A stretch of 64,000 bases of DNA, from NCBI RefSeq assembly GCF_900129855.1, contig NZ_LT670819.1, positions 6,324,001 to 6,388,000 of the forward strand. The letters run 5' to 3'. Under the pieces are notes generated by a model, which was not told where the DNA came from, ran no database searches, and saw only the letters and a program-made list of their open reading frames with translations. The stretch is from Streptomyces sp. 3214.6. Its GTDB lineage: Bacteria; Actinomycetota; Actinomycetes; Streptomycetales; Streptomycetaceae. A program made the translations under genes and the position numbers. Of the stretch, positions 17,053 to 24,630 are shown one piece after another. Every line of letters begins with the position of its first letter. Position 1 is the first letter of the stretch.

Positions 17053-18168
17053 CTACTTCTTTCGTGTGTCGACGGCGACGAAGAGCGCCCCGGCCCACGC
17101 CGCGTCCCGGGTTGAAACGAGCCGAACGGCAAGCTGGTCACCGCCGCGCCGCAAACCCCGGCCGAGATCGAACACGTCGGAGTCGTAGCCGAGGGTGTTG
17201 ACGTACGCCGGTACACGCGCCGCCGGAGCCGCCCCCGGCTCGCTGATCGTGGAGTTCAACACATCGTCAGATGGATTGACCGGGTTCGTGAGCGCGGTGG
17301 CCGCCCGTCCACCGGTCGAGAACATGAGCGAATCACCCGTTCGGTCGCGGTCGCCGTCGTACCCGACGATCCCGGCCCGGCCGCCCGCACCCGCGGGGAT
17401 GTCGAGCCCGCGCAGCCGGATCTCCTTCGCGGCGGTGGTGCCGGAGGGGGAGCCGAGGGTGTCGAAGCCGTCCCACAGGGCCAGGTGCCGCAGCGGCTCC
17501 GCCGGGTTCTCGTACGCCACCACCAGCGTCCAGCCGCCCCAGGCGCCGGCCGCCGATCTGCCCATGGCCACGTTGATCTGAGCGACCGTGTACAGGCCCT
17601 GGCCGCTGTCGCGCACCAGGTCGGTGACGTCGGCGGAGGCCTGGAAGGCGTCGGCGCCCTGGGCCACGCGGTGGCCGACGACGGTGTCCGCGAGCACCGC
17701 CTTGTACTGTCCGCCCGGCTCGGCGATCAGCACGCGCGCGTTGTCCGCGGGCGGCTTCTGCTCGCCGACGCGCAGGTTGCCGCCCCAGTACAGCCGCGCG
17801 TACGACACCCGCGCGTCCCGGGGGAGACGGACCTCGGCGCTGGAGGAGTTGTAGGTGTTGGGGTCGTCGTCGACATCGACGTAGAACATGTCGAAGTCGC
17901 TGTTGACGGCTGCGGCGCCCTGGCGCACGGAGGGGCAGGAGGGCGCCGCCCCGGCGGCCGGCGTCGCGCGGCAGCTGATCGCGGTGTTGGCGGCGCGGAC
18001 GATCCCGCCGTGCTGGGTCGCGCGGTAGCGCGGTGCGAAGGCGAGGCGCTCGGCCTCGGACGCGGGCGGCGCGCCGGCCGCGCGGGCGCTGCCCGGCGCA
18101 CAGAGCGAGGTCAGGGCGAGGACGCCGGCCGTCGCGTGGCGCAGCAGCGGACCCAGGGAATTGCGCAT
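17053..18168 (-). CDS. Secreted DUF3344-family protein
   Basis: This 371-aa protein has a signal peptide (about 1-32, cleavage near SARA-AGAP). Its body matches DUF3344 proteins of actinomycetes: ARLYWGGNL, GWTLVVAYENP, LWDGFDTL, GYDGDRDRTGDSLMFS and VNTLGYDSDVFDL. Many such proteins resemble surface or adhesin-like beta-sandwich modules, but function is not known. No sortase motif or C-terminal helix is present, so it is probably released or held by the polymer. It heads the exopolysaccharide operon, 53 bases before the first glycosyltransferase, suggesting it is a protein partner of the matrix. Confidence 0.75.
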   Translation of the reverse strand: MRNSLGPLLRHATAGVLALTSLCAPGSARAAGAPPASEAERLAFAPRYRATQHGGIVRAANTAISCRATPAAGAAPSCPSVRQGAAAVNSDFDMFYVDVDDDPNTYNSSSAEVRLPRDARVSYARLYWGGNLRVGEQKPPADNARVLIAEPGGQYKAVLADTVVGHRVAQGADAFQASADVTDLVRDSGQGLYTVAQINVAMGRSAAGAWGGWTLVVAYENPAEPLRHLALWDGFDTLGSPSGTTAAKEIRLRGLDIPAGAGGRAGIVGYDGDRDRTGDSLMFSTGGRAATALTNPVNPSDDVLNSTISEPGAAPAARVPAYVNTLGYDSDVFDLGRGLRRGGDQLAVRLVSTRDAAWAGALFVAVDTRKK

Positions 18169-18410
18169 GACCGGCGGTGCCCTCTCGTGCGATTTGCTGG
18201 CTATAGACGTGCATCGGGAGGGTCGCAACTCTAATCACTATCCGGATTAATCCATTGAAACCGGACATCCGTGTCGGAATTGTGAAGCGTGTTCGTTCGT
18301 GACATCACCCATTCGGCGGCACAACCCCCGTGTGCCCGGCGCGTTGACTTCAGCGCCGGGCATCCCCGCCCGGGTGTTTATTTTCAAAACCCCCCAAGGA
18401 GCACCTCTCC
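18169..18410. promoter_or_regulatory. Divergent promoter region, exopolysaccharide operon and chaplin
   Basis: This 242-bp intergenic stretch lies between the divergent DUF3344 gene and a chaplin. It contains an AT-richer patch (18230-18255) with attaatcc and ggattaat elements about 10 bases apart, unusual in this GC-rich DNA and a candidate promoter core. No ORF seen. Confidence 0.45.
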
Positions 18411-18650
18411 ATGTCGCGTATCGCGAAGGGCCTGGTCCTGACCTCTGTTGCCGCCGCGGCCGTCGCCGGCGCCTCCGGCATCGCCACCGCCGACAGTGAC
18501 GCGAACGGCGTCGCCGCGCACTCCCCGGGCGTGCTGTCCGGCAATGTCGTCCAGGTCCCGATCCACATCCCGATCAACGTGTGCGGCAACACGGTCAACG
18601 TCGCCGGGCTGCTGAACCCCGCCTTCGGCAACACCTGCATCAACGACTGA
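18411..18650 (+). CDS. chpF: Short chaplin
   Basis: This 79-aa chaplin has a signal peptide (MSRIAKGLVLTSVAAAA, cleavage near ATA-DSDA) and one chaplin domain with HSPGVLSGN, VPIHIPINVCGN and NTCIND at the end. Both cysteines are present. ATG at 18411 follows AAGGAG. It is closely related to the short chaplins at 2192 and 23885. The symbol chpF rests on recalled order in S. coelicolor (between the rodlin block and the tyrosinase operon). Confidence 0.9.
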   Translation: MSRIAKGLVLTSVAAAAVAGASGIATADSDANGVAAHSPGVLSGNVVQVPIHIPINVCGNTVNVAGLLNPAFGNTCIND

Positions 18651-18689
18651 CGTCACCTCCCTGCGGGGTCACGACACGTCTTCGCGCAG

Positions 18690-18717
18690 CGGCCGCTCCC
18701 CTGTCAGGGGGCGGCCG
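18690..18717 (+). terminator. Hairpin terminator after chaplin
   Basis: GC-rich inverted repeat (cggccgctcccc with ggggcggccg, loop tgtca) 40 bases after the chaplin stop codon. Confidence 0.6.
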
Positions 18718-18915
18718 TTCGCGTTGCTGGAGGTGTTGCCCCGAATGGGCGGCCGGCGGCGCGACACGCTCAAGGGGCCTTGACAGGCCGTCTCACCAGG
18801 GACGATGCGGACGGCGCGGACCACGGATGATTACGTAGCGCGGTCGAGCGGTTGCGGAGTGCTATGGCTGTTTGCACCGTGGGCACGAGACCCGACGCAA
18901 CCGAAAGGATTTCCC

Positions 18916-19908
18916 ATGCGTCCCCTGCCCGTCCGGCGTATCGCTTCCACCGCACTGTGCGCCACCCTCGTCCTCGGCATCACCGCCCCCGCCGCCATCG
19001 CGGTCGACGGAGCCGCAGCCCGTGAGCGCACTGCCGCGGCATCCCGTACGCCCGTCGCCGGCGTCGACGCGCTGCTCGCCCAGGCCAAGGGCCTCGGTGA
19101 TTTCGGCACCGTCCTCACCCCGGTCACCGACCTGCTCAACGCCGTCCTCAAGGCCGACGACGGTCAGCTCACCGCCGACCAGGCGACCAAGCTCGCCGAA
19201 GCGGTCAAGACGGCCGTAACCAAGATCACGGCAGCCGCCCCGGTGACTCCCGCCACGCCCGCCGACCCGGCCGCCGCCGACCCGGCCGCCGACCAGGCCG
19301 CCGCCGTCACGCCCGCCGACCCCGCGGCCGCGCTGCCCGCGGACCCGGCCGCCGCGGTCCCCGCCACGCCCGCCAAGCCGGCCACCCCGGTGACCCCGGC
19401 CACGCCCGCGAAGCCCGCCACCCCGGCCGCCGCGGCGACCCCCGCGACGCCGGACAAGCCCGCGGCCCCGGCCGCCGCGGCCACCCCCGCGACGCCCGAC
19501 AAGCCGGCCACCCCGGCCGAGCCCGCGACCCCCGCCGAGCCCGCGACCCCGGCCAAGCCCGCCGCTCCGGCGCTCGCGGCCACCTCGGTGCTCGCGCCTC
19601 CCGCGCTCACCAGGATTCATGACCACAAGGCGAAGGCCGCTGCCGCCGACCCGGTGTCCGACGCCGTCACGGCTCTGCAGCAGGCCGTCGACGCCCTGCT
19701 CGAGGCCGCGACGTCCCTCGACGTCAGCCAGATCGTCTCGGCCGCCAGCGGCGTGGTGGGCGACCTGCTCGGTCTGCTCTCCGCGACCCTGTCCGGGGCC
19801 GGTCTGACGCTGCCGGCCGCGGCACCCGCGGCTCCGGAGACCCCGGCGGAGGCCGCCGCACCGGCGGCACCGGCGGCACCGGCGGCGCCGGTAGTGCCCG
19901 CGAGCTGA
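18916..19908 (+). CDS. Secreted Ala/Pro/Thr-rich protein of unknown function
   Basis: This 330-aa protein has a signal peptide (cleavage near AIA-VDGA, residue 30) and a helical N-terminal part (about 45-110) with GVDALLAQAKGLGDFGTVL. A long low-complexity middle (about 115-235) is built from PATPAKPATP/AAAATPATPDKP units. A second predicted helical part lies near 245-305 (DAVTALQQAVDALLEAATSLDVSQIVSAASG), followed by an Ala/Pro tail. The two helical parts resemble each other loosely. No sortase signal is seen. ATG at 18916 follows AAAGGA. A very strong terminator follows, suggesting a highly expressed monocistronic gene. Possibly a wall-spanning or glycosylated spacer protein. Confidence 0.7.
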   Translation: MRPLPVRRIASTALCATLVLGITAPAAIAVDGAAARERTAAASRTPVAGVDALLAQAKGLGDFGTVLTPVTDLLNAVLKADDGQLTADQATKLAEAVKTAVTKITAAAPVTPATPADPAAADPAADQAAAVTPADPAAALPADPAAAVPATPAKPATPVTPATPAKPATPAAAATPATPDKPAAPAAAATPATPDKPATPAEPATPAEPATPAKPAAPALAATSVLAPPALTRIHDHKAKAAAADPVSDAVTALQQAVDALLEAATSLDVSQIVSAASGVVGDLLGLLSATLSGAGLTLPAAAPAAPETPAEAAAPAAPAAPAAPVVPAS

Positions 19909-19937
19909 CGGCCGTTTCCGCGACGTTCGCACCATGA

Positions 19938-19972
19938 TTTCTGCACCCCGGCATTCCGCCGGGGTGCAGAAA
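19938..19972 (+). terminator. Strong intrinsic terminator
   Basis: Perfect 15-bp inverted repeat (19938-19952 with 19958-19972) with a five-base loop, followed by a TTTT run. It is the cleanest rho-independent terminator in the left half of the window. Confidence 0.93.
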
Positions 19973-20075
19973 TTTTCTGCGTACACGGTTTCCGCGTCCG
20001 ACGGTGCTCGTTAGGCACGACGTCAGAATTTCCCCTGGTGACTTGAGTTGCCGAGTTGCCGAAGAAAGGAATCCG

Positions 20076-20363
20076 ATGAAGTCCCTGAAGGCTGCTGCTG
20101 TCGTTGCCGGATCCGTGGTTCTCGCCGGTGTCGCCGCACCCGCGTTCGCCGCCCCCGCCGACCTCACGCCCACCAGCCTCAACGGCGCCGTGGACACCCT
20201 CGGCAGGGGGCCGATCAACCTGGAGGACGCGCTGCCGCTCCAGCACCAGTCGGACGCGCTCGACACCGAGAACAAGGACTCCGTGCTCAGCACCGTCAAG
20301 GGTGCGGCCGGCGCCCTCAACGCGCACAACCCGCTCCTCGGCGGACTGCCGCTGCAGGGCTGA
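20076..20363 (+). CDS. Small secreted protein of unknown function
   Basis: This 95-aa product has a clear signal peptide (MKSLKAAAVVAGSVVLAG, cleavage near AFA-APAD at residue 26) and a short mature peptide. The peptide has GAVDTLGRGPINLEDALPLQ and a C-terminal NPLLGGLPLQG. No cysteines. ATG at 20076 follows GAAAGGAA. Its signal peptide resembles those of the chaplins, and neighbours are also secreted. I do not recognise the family. Confidence 0.75.
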   Translation: MKSLKAAAVVAGSVVLAGVAAPAFAAPADLTPTSLNGAVDTLGRGPINLEDALPLQHQSDALDTENKDSVLSTVKGAAGALNAHNPLLGGLPLQG

Positions 20364-20385
20364 GACGCCCCTGAAGGCTCCCGTG

Positions 20386-20422
20386 CGAGGGCCGGTCCCG
20401 TCACCGACGGCACCGGCCCTCG
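20386..20422 (+). terminator. Hairpin terminator
   Basis: Perfect 11-bp inverted repeat (cgagggccggt at 20386 with accggccctcg ending 20422), 23 bases after the small secreted protein gene. Confidence 0.75.
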
Positions 20423-20541
20423 GCGCTGTTCGAGGCGGGGCGAGCGGCCCGTCCCTCGTTCGTGTGGAGCAAGGGACCGGCGTCCTCCCATCGGGTGAGA
20501 ACGCGTCAGGCAGGCCCACGGCGCGCCGATAAGGTCGCGCG

Positions 20542-21042
20542 GTGACCTCAACCCCAAGCGCAACCCGACCCTTCCGCGTGGCCGACCTGGGCACCCTCGT
20601 CGTGATGCCGTGGAGCGGCGAGGCCCCCGACGGCAGCGACATGCCCTACCTGCTGGCCTACTCCCTCGGGGACACCGAGGACGGCCCCGAGGGGACCGCC
20701 GTCGCCGTCGAGCGGCTGCTCACCGACAACGGCATGTCCGTCGGCGGGGACGTCGTCGACGGCACCGAACGGCCGAGCCTGCCGTTCAGCCTGCTCGTCG
20801 AGTCCGGCGCGGCCGTCCTGAACATGCCGGGCCTCAACGCCCAGTGCCTGCCGCCTCAGGAGTGGCTCGCCGCCGTCGACGAGCGCGGCTACGCCTACCT
20901 CGTCTTCACCACCCGCGCCTGGCCGGAGGCCACGCCCGGCCGGGCCGTCACCCCCGAGGCGCTGACCGCGTTCGCGGGCGCCGCGCAGACCCTGACGGCC
21001 GCGGCGCACATCGTCCTGCCCGCCCGCCGACTGCGCGGCTGA
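20542..21042 (+). CDS. DUF5949-family protein
   Basis: This 166-aa soluble protein has no signal peptide or membrane segment; FRVADLGTLVVMPWSGEAPDG near the start and QEWLAAVDERGYAYLVFTTRAWPEA later are conserved in Streptomyces homologues of unknown function. GTG start at 20542. Its stop overlaps the ATG of the VKOR gene (TGATG), so the two are translationally coupled and may work in one redox or envelope process. The family name is from memory. Confidence 0.6.
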   Translation: MTSTPSATRPFRVADLGTLVVMPWSGEAPDGSDMPYLLAYSLGDTEDGPEGTAVAVERLLTDNGMSVGGDVVDGTERPSLPFSLLVESGAAVLNMPGLNAQCLPPQEWLAAVDERGYAYLVFTTRAWPEATPGRAVTPEALTAFAGAAQTLTAAAHIVLPARRLRG

Positions 21043-21638
21043 TGAGCCGGCCGCGCCCGGCGCCCGCGGGGGCCGGCCGGGCGTACGCCCTGCTGCTCGT
21101 CCTCACCGGCGCGGCCGGGCTGCTGGCCGCCTGGGTCATCACTCTGGACGAGTTCAAGCTGCTGGAGGACCCCGGGTTCACGCCCGGGTGCAGCCTGAAC
21201 CCCGTCGTGTCCTGCGGCAGCGTCATGCAGAGCGACCAGGCCTCGGTGTTCGGGTTCCCCAACCCGATGCTGGGCCTGGTGGCCTACGGGATCGTCGTGT
21301 GCGTCGGCATGAGCCTGCTGGCCCGTGCCGTCTTCCCCCGCTGGTACTGGCTGACCTTCACCGCGGGCTGCCTGTTCGGCGTCGGGTTCGTGTCCTGGCT
21401 GCAGTTCGAGTCGCTGTACCGGATCAACGCGCTGTGCCTGTGGTGCTGTCTGGCCTGGGTCGCCACGATCCTCATGTTTTGGTACGCCGTCTCCTTCGAC
21501 GTACGCCACGGATTCCTGCCCGCCCCGGCCGGCGTGCGGATTTTCCTCGCCGAATTCACCTGGGTGCTCCCGCTGCTGCACATCGGAGTGATCGGCATGC
21601 TGATCCTCACCCGATGGTGGGATTTCTGGACGAGCTGA
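21042..21638 (+). CDS. Vitamin K epoxide reductase (VKOR) family protein
   Basis: This 198-aa membrane protein has about four to five helices. The active-site pair is in a loop near 55-62 (NPVVSCGSVMQ) and in the helix near 130-136 (NALCLWCCLAW, the CxxC motif). Bacterial VKORs reoxidise a periplasmic thioredoxin-like partner and pass electrons to menaquinone, supporting disulfide formation in secreted proteins. That fits a neighbourhood of disulfide-bearing chaplins, although the link is inference. No fused thioredoxin domain. Confidence 0.88.
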   Translation: MSRPRPAPAGAGRAYALLLVLTGAAGLLAAWVITLDEFKLLEDPGFTPGCSLNPVVSCGSVMQSDQASVFGFPNPMLGLVAYGIVVCVGMSLLARAVFPRWYWLTFTAGCLFGVGFVSWLQFESLYRINALCLWCCLAWVATILMFWYAVSFDVRHGFLPAPAGVRIFLAEFTWVLPLLHIGVIGMLILTRWWDFWTS

Positions 21639-21795
21639 TGATGCGGACGATTACGGCACGCGGGCGAATTGTGAACTGATGCCGTTTTACGGCTCGTTAC
21701 CGGGTACGGAGCAACGCCTCGCGGACTCCCCGTCCCGCCGTACCCCCTGTCCCCCCCCCGTACCCCCGTCCTCCTTCGAAAGGGCCCGTACCGAG

Positions 21796-22317
21796 ATGAA
21801 GTCGACCACCCGAGGAACCCTCGCCGCAGTGATCACGTGTGTGGCGGCTGCGGCCGGCGCCGCCGCCTCCGTGACCCCCGCCGCCGCCATCGGCACGGTC
21901 CCCGTCCCCGTACCGCTGGACGGCGTCGAGAAGTCCCTCGACGTGGAACTGCCCACGATCGGCGGTGAGATCCCCCTGCCCACGCCGGGGGCGCCCGAGG
22001 GGCCGCGCTTCGTCGAGGGCCGTCTCATCCCGGAGCGGGTGGTCCCGCGGCTGCCGGTCGCCGCCGGACTGCCCGGCGTGGGCCTGCGCGCACCCCTGCC
22101 GGAGGTCCTCGGGGACGAGTTCAACCACGTCGGCCTCGACGCCCCCACCTCCGACCTGCGCACACTCGGCCCCGGCCTGACCCTGGACGCCCCGCTCACC
22201 GCGCCCAACCCCGACCACCTCGGTCTGCCGGACCTGAAGCTGCCCGAGGCGGGCGTGGTCACTCCGGTGCTCCAGGCGGTGCCCGGCGCCGACGTCGGTC
22301 TGAGCAAGGGGCTGTAG
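21796..22317 (+). CDS. Small secreted Pro/Leu-rich protein
   Basis: This 173-aa product has a signal peptide (about 1-32, PAAA-IGTV) and a mature part rich in Pro, Leu and Val. It contains repeated short PLP/LPxV motifs, but no cysteines or anchor. ATG at 21796 lies 12 bases after AAAGGG. Function unknown. It is bounded by a strong terminator and seems monocistronic. Confidence 0.7.
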   Translation: MKSTTRGTLAAVITCVAAAAGAAASVTPAAAIGTVPVPVPLDGVEKSLDVELPTIGGEIPLPTPGAPEGPRFVEGRLIPERVVPRLPVAAGLPGVGLRAPLPEVLGDEFNHVGLDAPTSDLRTLGPGLTLDAPLTAPNPDHLGLPDLKLPEAGVVTPVLQAVPGADVGLSKGL

Positions 22318-22339
22318 CACCCGCCGACCGCCACGACCA

Positions 22340-22367
22340 CGGGCCCGGACGCCGCCGTCCGGGCCCG
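22340..22367 (+). terminator. Hairpin terminator
   Basis: Perfect 12-bp inverted repeat (22340-22351 with 22356-22367), four-base loop, 23 bases after the stop codon. Confidence 0.85.
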
Positions 22368-22478
22368 TCGCCGTGCCCGGTCCGCGTCCTCCGGCGGACT
22401 GTTCGGACGGCGGCGGTGACCCGGCGGGCCGCCGGACGGTTACTCCCACGGAGAACCGAACCGGACGAGGAGCACACC

Positions 22479-22964
22479 ATGGTCGTCAGCATCGACGGAG
22501 CAGCCGTGACCGCAGTGCCGGTGGGCGCGGGCGGAACCGGCCCGGCCCGCGCCGCCCGGCGACGGGACCTACTGCGCGGGCTGCTCGGCGGCGCCGTGGC
22601 CCTCGCGATCGCGCCCGTCGTCGCCTCCTCCCGGCCCCCCGGCCGGGCGGACGCCGGCTCCGCGGACTCCTCGTTCGACGAGACCTACCGGGGCCGGCAC
22701 ATCCGCGGGGTCCTCACCCCGACGGGACCGGCGGCCACGGCCGACGCCGAGTGGGAGGTCACCGTCGACGGCCGCCCGCTGCACCTCATGCGCCGCGCCG
22801 ACGGCACCTGGCTGAGCATGGTCGACCACTACAGCTCCTACGCCACACCGCTGGCGGCGGCCCGCGCCGCCGTCGACGGGCTCGGGCCGGACGAGCGGCT
22901 GCGCACGGCGGGCCCGGTACACGATCACACACACATGGGGGGACACCATGGCCTACACGCGTAA
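22479..22964 (+). CDS. melC1: Tyrosinase copper chaperone/cofactor MelC1
   Basis: This 161-aa protein loads copper into tyrosinase and carries it out of the cell, since the enzyme lacks its own signal. The N-terminus has a twin-arginine signal (RRRDLLRGLLGG at about 28-39, then a hydrophobic stretch). The chaperone domain follows, with FDETYRGRHIRG, LHLMRRADGTWLSMVDHYSSY (caddie tyrosine region) and a His-rich end (HDHTHMGGHH). ATG at 22479 follows GAGGAG. Its 3' end overlaps melC2 by 17 bases. Confidence 0.93.
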   Translation: MVVSIDGAAVTAVPVGAGGTGPARAARRRDLLRGLLGGAVALAIAPVVASSRPPGRADAGSADSSFDETYRGRHIRGVLTPTGPAATADAEWEVTVDGRPLHLMRRADGTWLSMVDHYSSYATPLAAARAAVDGLGPDERLRTAGPVHDHTHMGGHHGLHA

Positions 22965-23814
22965 GGACGTCAGCACCCTCACGAGCGCCGAGCGACGGCG
23001 CTTCGTGAAGGCGCTGCTGGAGATCAAACGGACAGGGGAGTACGACGAGTTCGTCCGCATGCACATCGACCACTACGTCTCGGACGGCGACGGCGGCCTG
23101 CGCACCGCCCACATGGCGCCCTCCTTCCTGCCCTGGCACCGCAGGTTCCTGCTGGACCTGGAGCAGGCGCTGCGCCGGGTCGACTCCTCGGTGACGGTGC
23201 CGTACTGGGACTGGACGCGCGACCGCACCGCGGCCTCCGCGCCCTGGACCGGGGACCTCCTCGGCGGCAACGGCCGGCGCTCCGACCACCAGGTGACGAC
23301 CGGGCCGTTCGCCTACGCCACCGGCAACTGGACCCTCAAGGAGAACGTGACCGACGGGGAGTTCCTCACCCGGGACCTCGGCCGTGCGTCCGGTCCGATC
23401 GACCTGCCCACCAGGAGCGAAGTGGAGGGGGCGTTGCAGGACCCCGTCTACGACACCCCGCCCTGGGACTCGACGGCCGGCCGGGGCTTCCGCAACAAGA
23501 TGGAGGGCTGGGGCGCCGGCTCGGGCAGCGGCGCCTGGCGCACCCACAACCGGGTGCACCGGTGGGTCGGCGGGGTCATGCTCGGCGGCGCCTCCGTCAA
23601 CGACCCCGTGTTCTGGCTGCACCACGCCTTCGTCGACCTGCTGTGGACCCGCTGGCAGAGCCGCCACCGCGACCACCGCTATCTGCCCGCCGAACCGCCC
23701 GCGCCGGGCAGCCCCCAGTACCGCCGGGTCGTCGCCCGGCACGAGAAGCTGCCCCCGTGGGACGTGAGCCCGGACGAGCTGGAGGACGCGTCCCGGATCT
23801 ACCGGTACGCGTGA
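22948..23814 (+). CDS. melC2: Tyrosinase MelC2 (type 3 copper monophenol oxidase)
   Basis: This 288-aa enzyme oxidises tyrosine to DOPA and dopaquinone, leading to melanin. CuA ligands lie in MHIDHY (about 39), in HMAPSFLPWHRRF (about 54-63); CuB ligands lie in HNRVHRWVGG (about 195) and DPVFWLHHAFVD (about 218-222). VPYWDWTRD is also conserved. No signal peptide, consistent with export in complex with MelC1. The operon sits next to a chaplin gene, as recalled for the second (melD-type) tyrosinase operon of several Streptomyces, so melD1/melD2 may be the stricter names. Confidence 0.94.
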   Translation: MAYTRKDVSTLTSAERRRFVKALLEIKRTGEYDEFVRMHIDHYVSDGDGGLRTAHMAPSFLPWHRRFLLDLEQALRRVDSSVTVPYWDWTRDRTAASAPWTGDLLGGNGRRSDHQVTTGPFAYATGNWTLKENVTDGEFLTRDLGRASGPIDLPTRSEVEGALQDPVYDTPPWDSTAGRGFRNKMEGWGAGSGSGAWRTHNRVHRWVGGVMLGGASVNDPVFWLHHAFVDLLWTRWQSRHRDHRYLPAEPPAPGSPQYRRVVARHEKLPPWDVSPDELEDASRIYRYA

Positions 23815-23827
23815 CCCCGCCACGGGG

Positions 23828-23860
23828 GAGAGCCCCGGCGCTCGAGGTGCCGGGGCTCTC
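23828..23860. terminator. Bidirectional terminator, tyrosinase/chaplin
   Basis: Perfect 12-bp inverted repeat (23828-23839 with 23849-23860) between convergent melC2 and chaplin genes. Confidence 0.85.
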
Positions 23861-23884
23861 CTGGTGGTGCGTACGGGAGACTGC

Positions 23885-24211
23885 TCAGTCGCCGTAGCCG
23901 TTGTCGCCGTGCTTGTCGCTGTCGTGGTGCTTGTCGTAGCCACCCTTGTCGTAGCCACCCTTGTCGTGGTCGCTGACGTTGGCGCAGGTGTTGCCGAAGG
24001 CCGGGTTCAGCAGGCCGGCGGCGCTGATGGTGTTGCCGCAGATGTTCACCGGCACGTGGATCGGAACCTGGACGACGTTGCCCGAAAGGACGCCCGGCGA
24101 GCCCACAGCCGCACCCTGCGCGTCCGCGTCCGCCATGGCCAGGCCGGCTCCGCTGATCACGACGGCGCTGGTGCCGAGGGCAACAGCGGCGATCTTCGCG
24201 ATGCGAGACAT
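23885..24211 (-). CDS. chpG: Chaplin with a charged C-terminal extension
   Basis: This 108-aa protein has a signal peptide (MSRIAKIAAVALG, cleavage near AMA-DADA) and one chaplin domain with GSPGVLSGN, VPIHVPVNICGN and NTCAN. A 30-residue hydrophilic tail of DKGGYDKGGYDKHHDSDKHG type follows. Typical short chaplins end right after the second cysteine, so the tail is unusual and may change fibril surface charge. ATG at 24211 is preceded by AAGGAG. Position beside the tyrosinase operon fits recalled chpG. Confidence 0.88.
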   Translation of the reverse strand: MSRIAKIAAVALGTSAVVISGAGLAMADADAQGAAVGSPGVLSGNVVQVPIHVPVNICGNTISAAGLLNPAFGNTCANVSDHDKGGYDKGGYDKHHDSDKHGDNGYGD

Positions 24212-24351
24212 CACGTTCTCCTTAGTGACTCGGTTCGCACGGCGGCAAGGGGCGCCACCGCACTCCCCGTTCAACGCCGCCGCCGTGAGCGGGTCACGGC
24301 ATGTCCGTACGGATCACCCTTTTTGAACAGCAGGGACGTACAGACGGGTGG

Positions 24352-24630
24352 TTAGAGCGGTTGGAGGTGTGTCGTGACGAATTCGCTGAGGGTGGCGATG
24401 GACTGGAGGCTGTCCAGGCTCAGGTCCAGGGCGGCCACGTCGACGCCGTAGCGTTGGTCGATCGTGCCGAGCAGGGTCACACCGGCCAGCGAGGTGAGAC
24501 CGATCTGCGGGCCGAACAGGTCGGTGTCGGCGGGGAGTTCGGCGACGACCGCCTCGTCCAGACGGGCGGCCTCGGCGATCAGCGAACGGAGCTCCTGTTC
24601 CACCGTCGCCCGGTCTCGGGTCTGCGTCAC
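24352..24630 (-). CDS. Stand-alone acyl carrier protein
   Basis: This 92-aa carrier protein has the phosphopantetheine serine in IGLTSLAGV (about residue 47, usually DSL; here TSL) within a four-helix ACP pattern (DTDLFGPQ before, SIATLSEFVTTHL after). It is the last gene of a three-gene operon; GTG at 24630 overlaps the FkbH-like stop codon (GTGA). The PPTase encoded at 28210 probably activates it. FkbH-like enzymes typically load an ACP with a glyceryl-type unit, so this ACP may feed an acyl starter to the C-A-T NRPS. Confidence 0.85.
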   Translation of the reverse strand: MTQTRDRATVEQELRSLIAEAARLDEAVVAELPADTDLFGPQIGLTSLAGVTLLGTIDQRYGVDVAALDLSLDSLQSIATLSEFVTTHLQPL

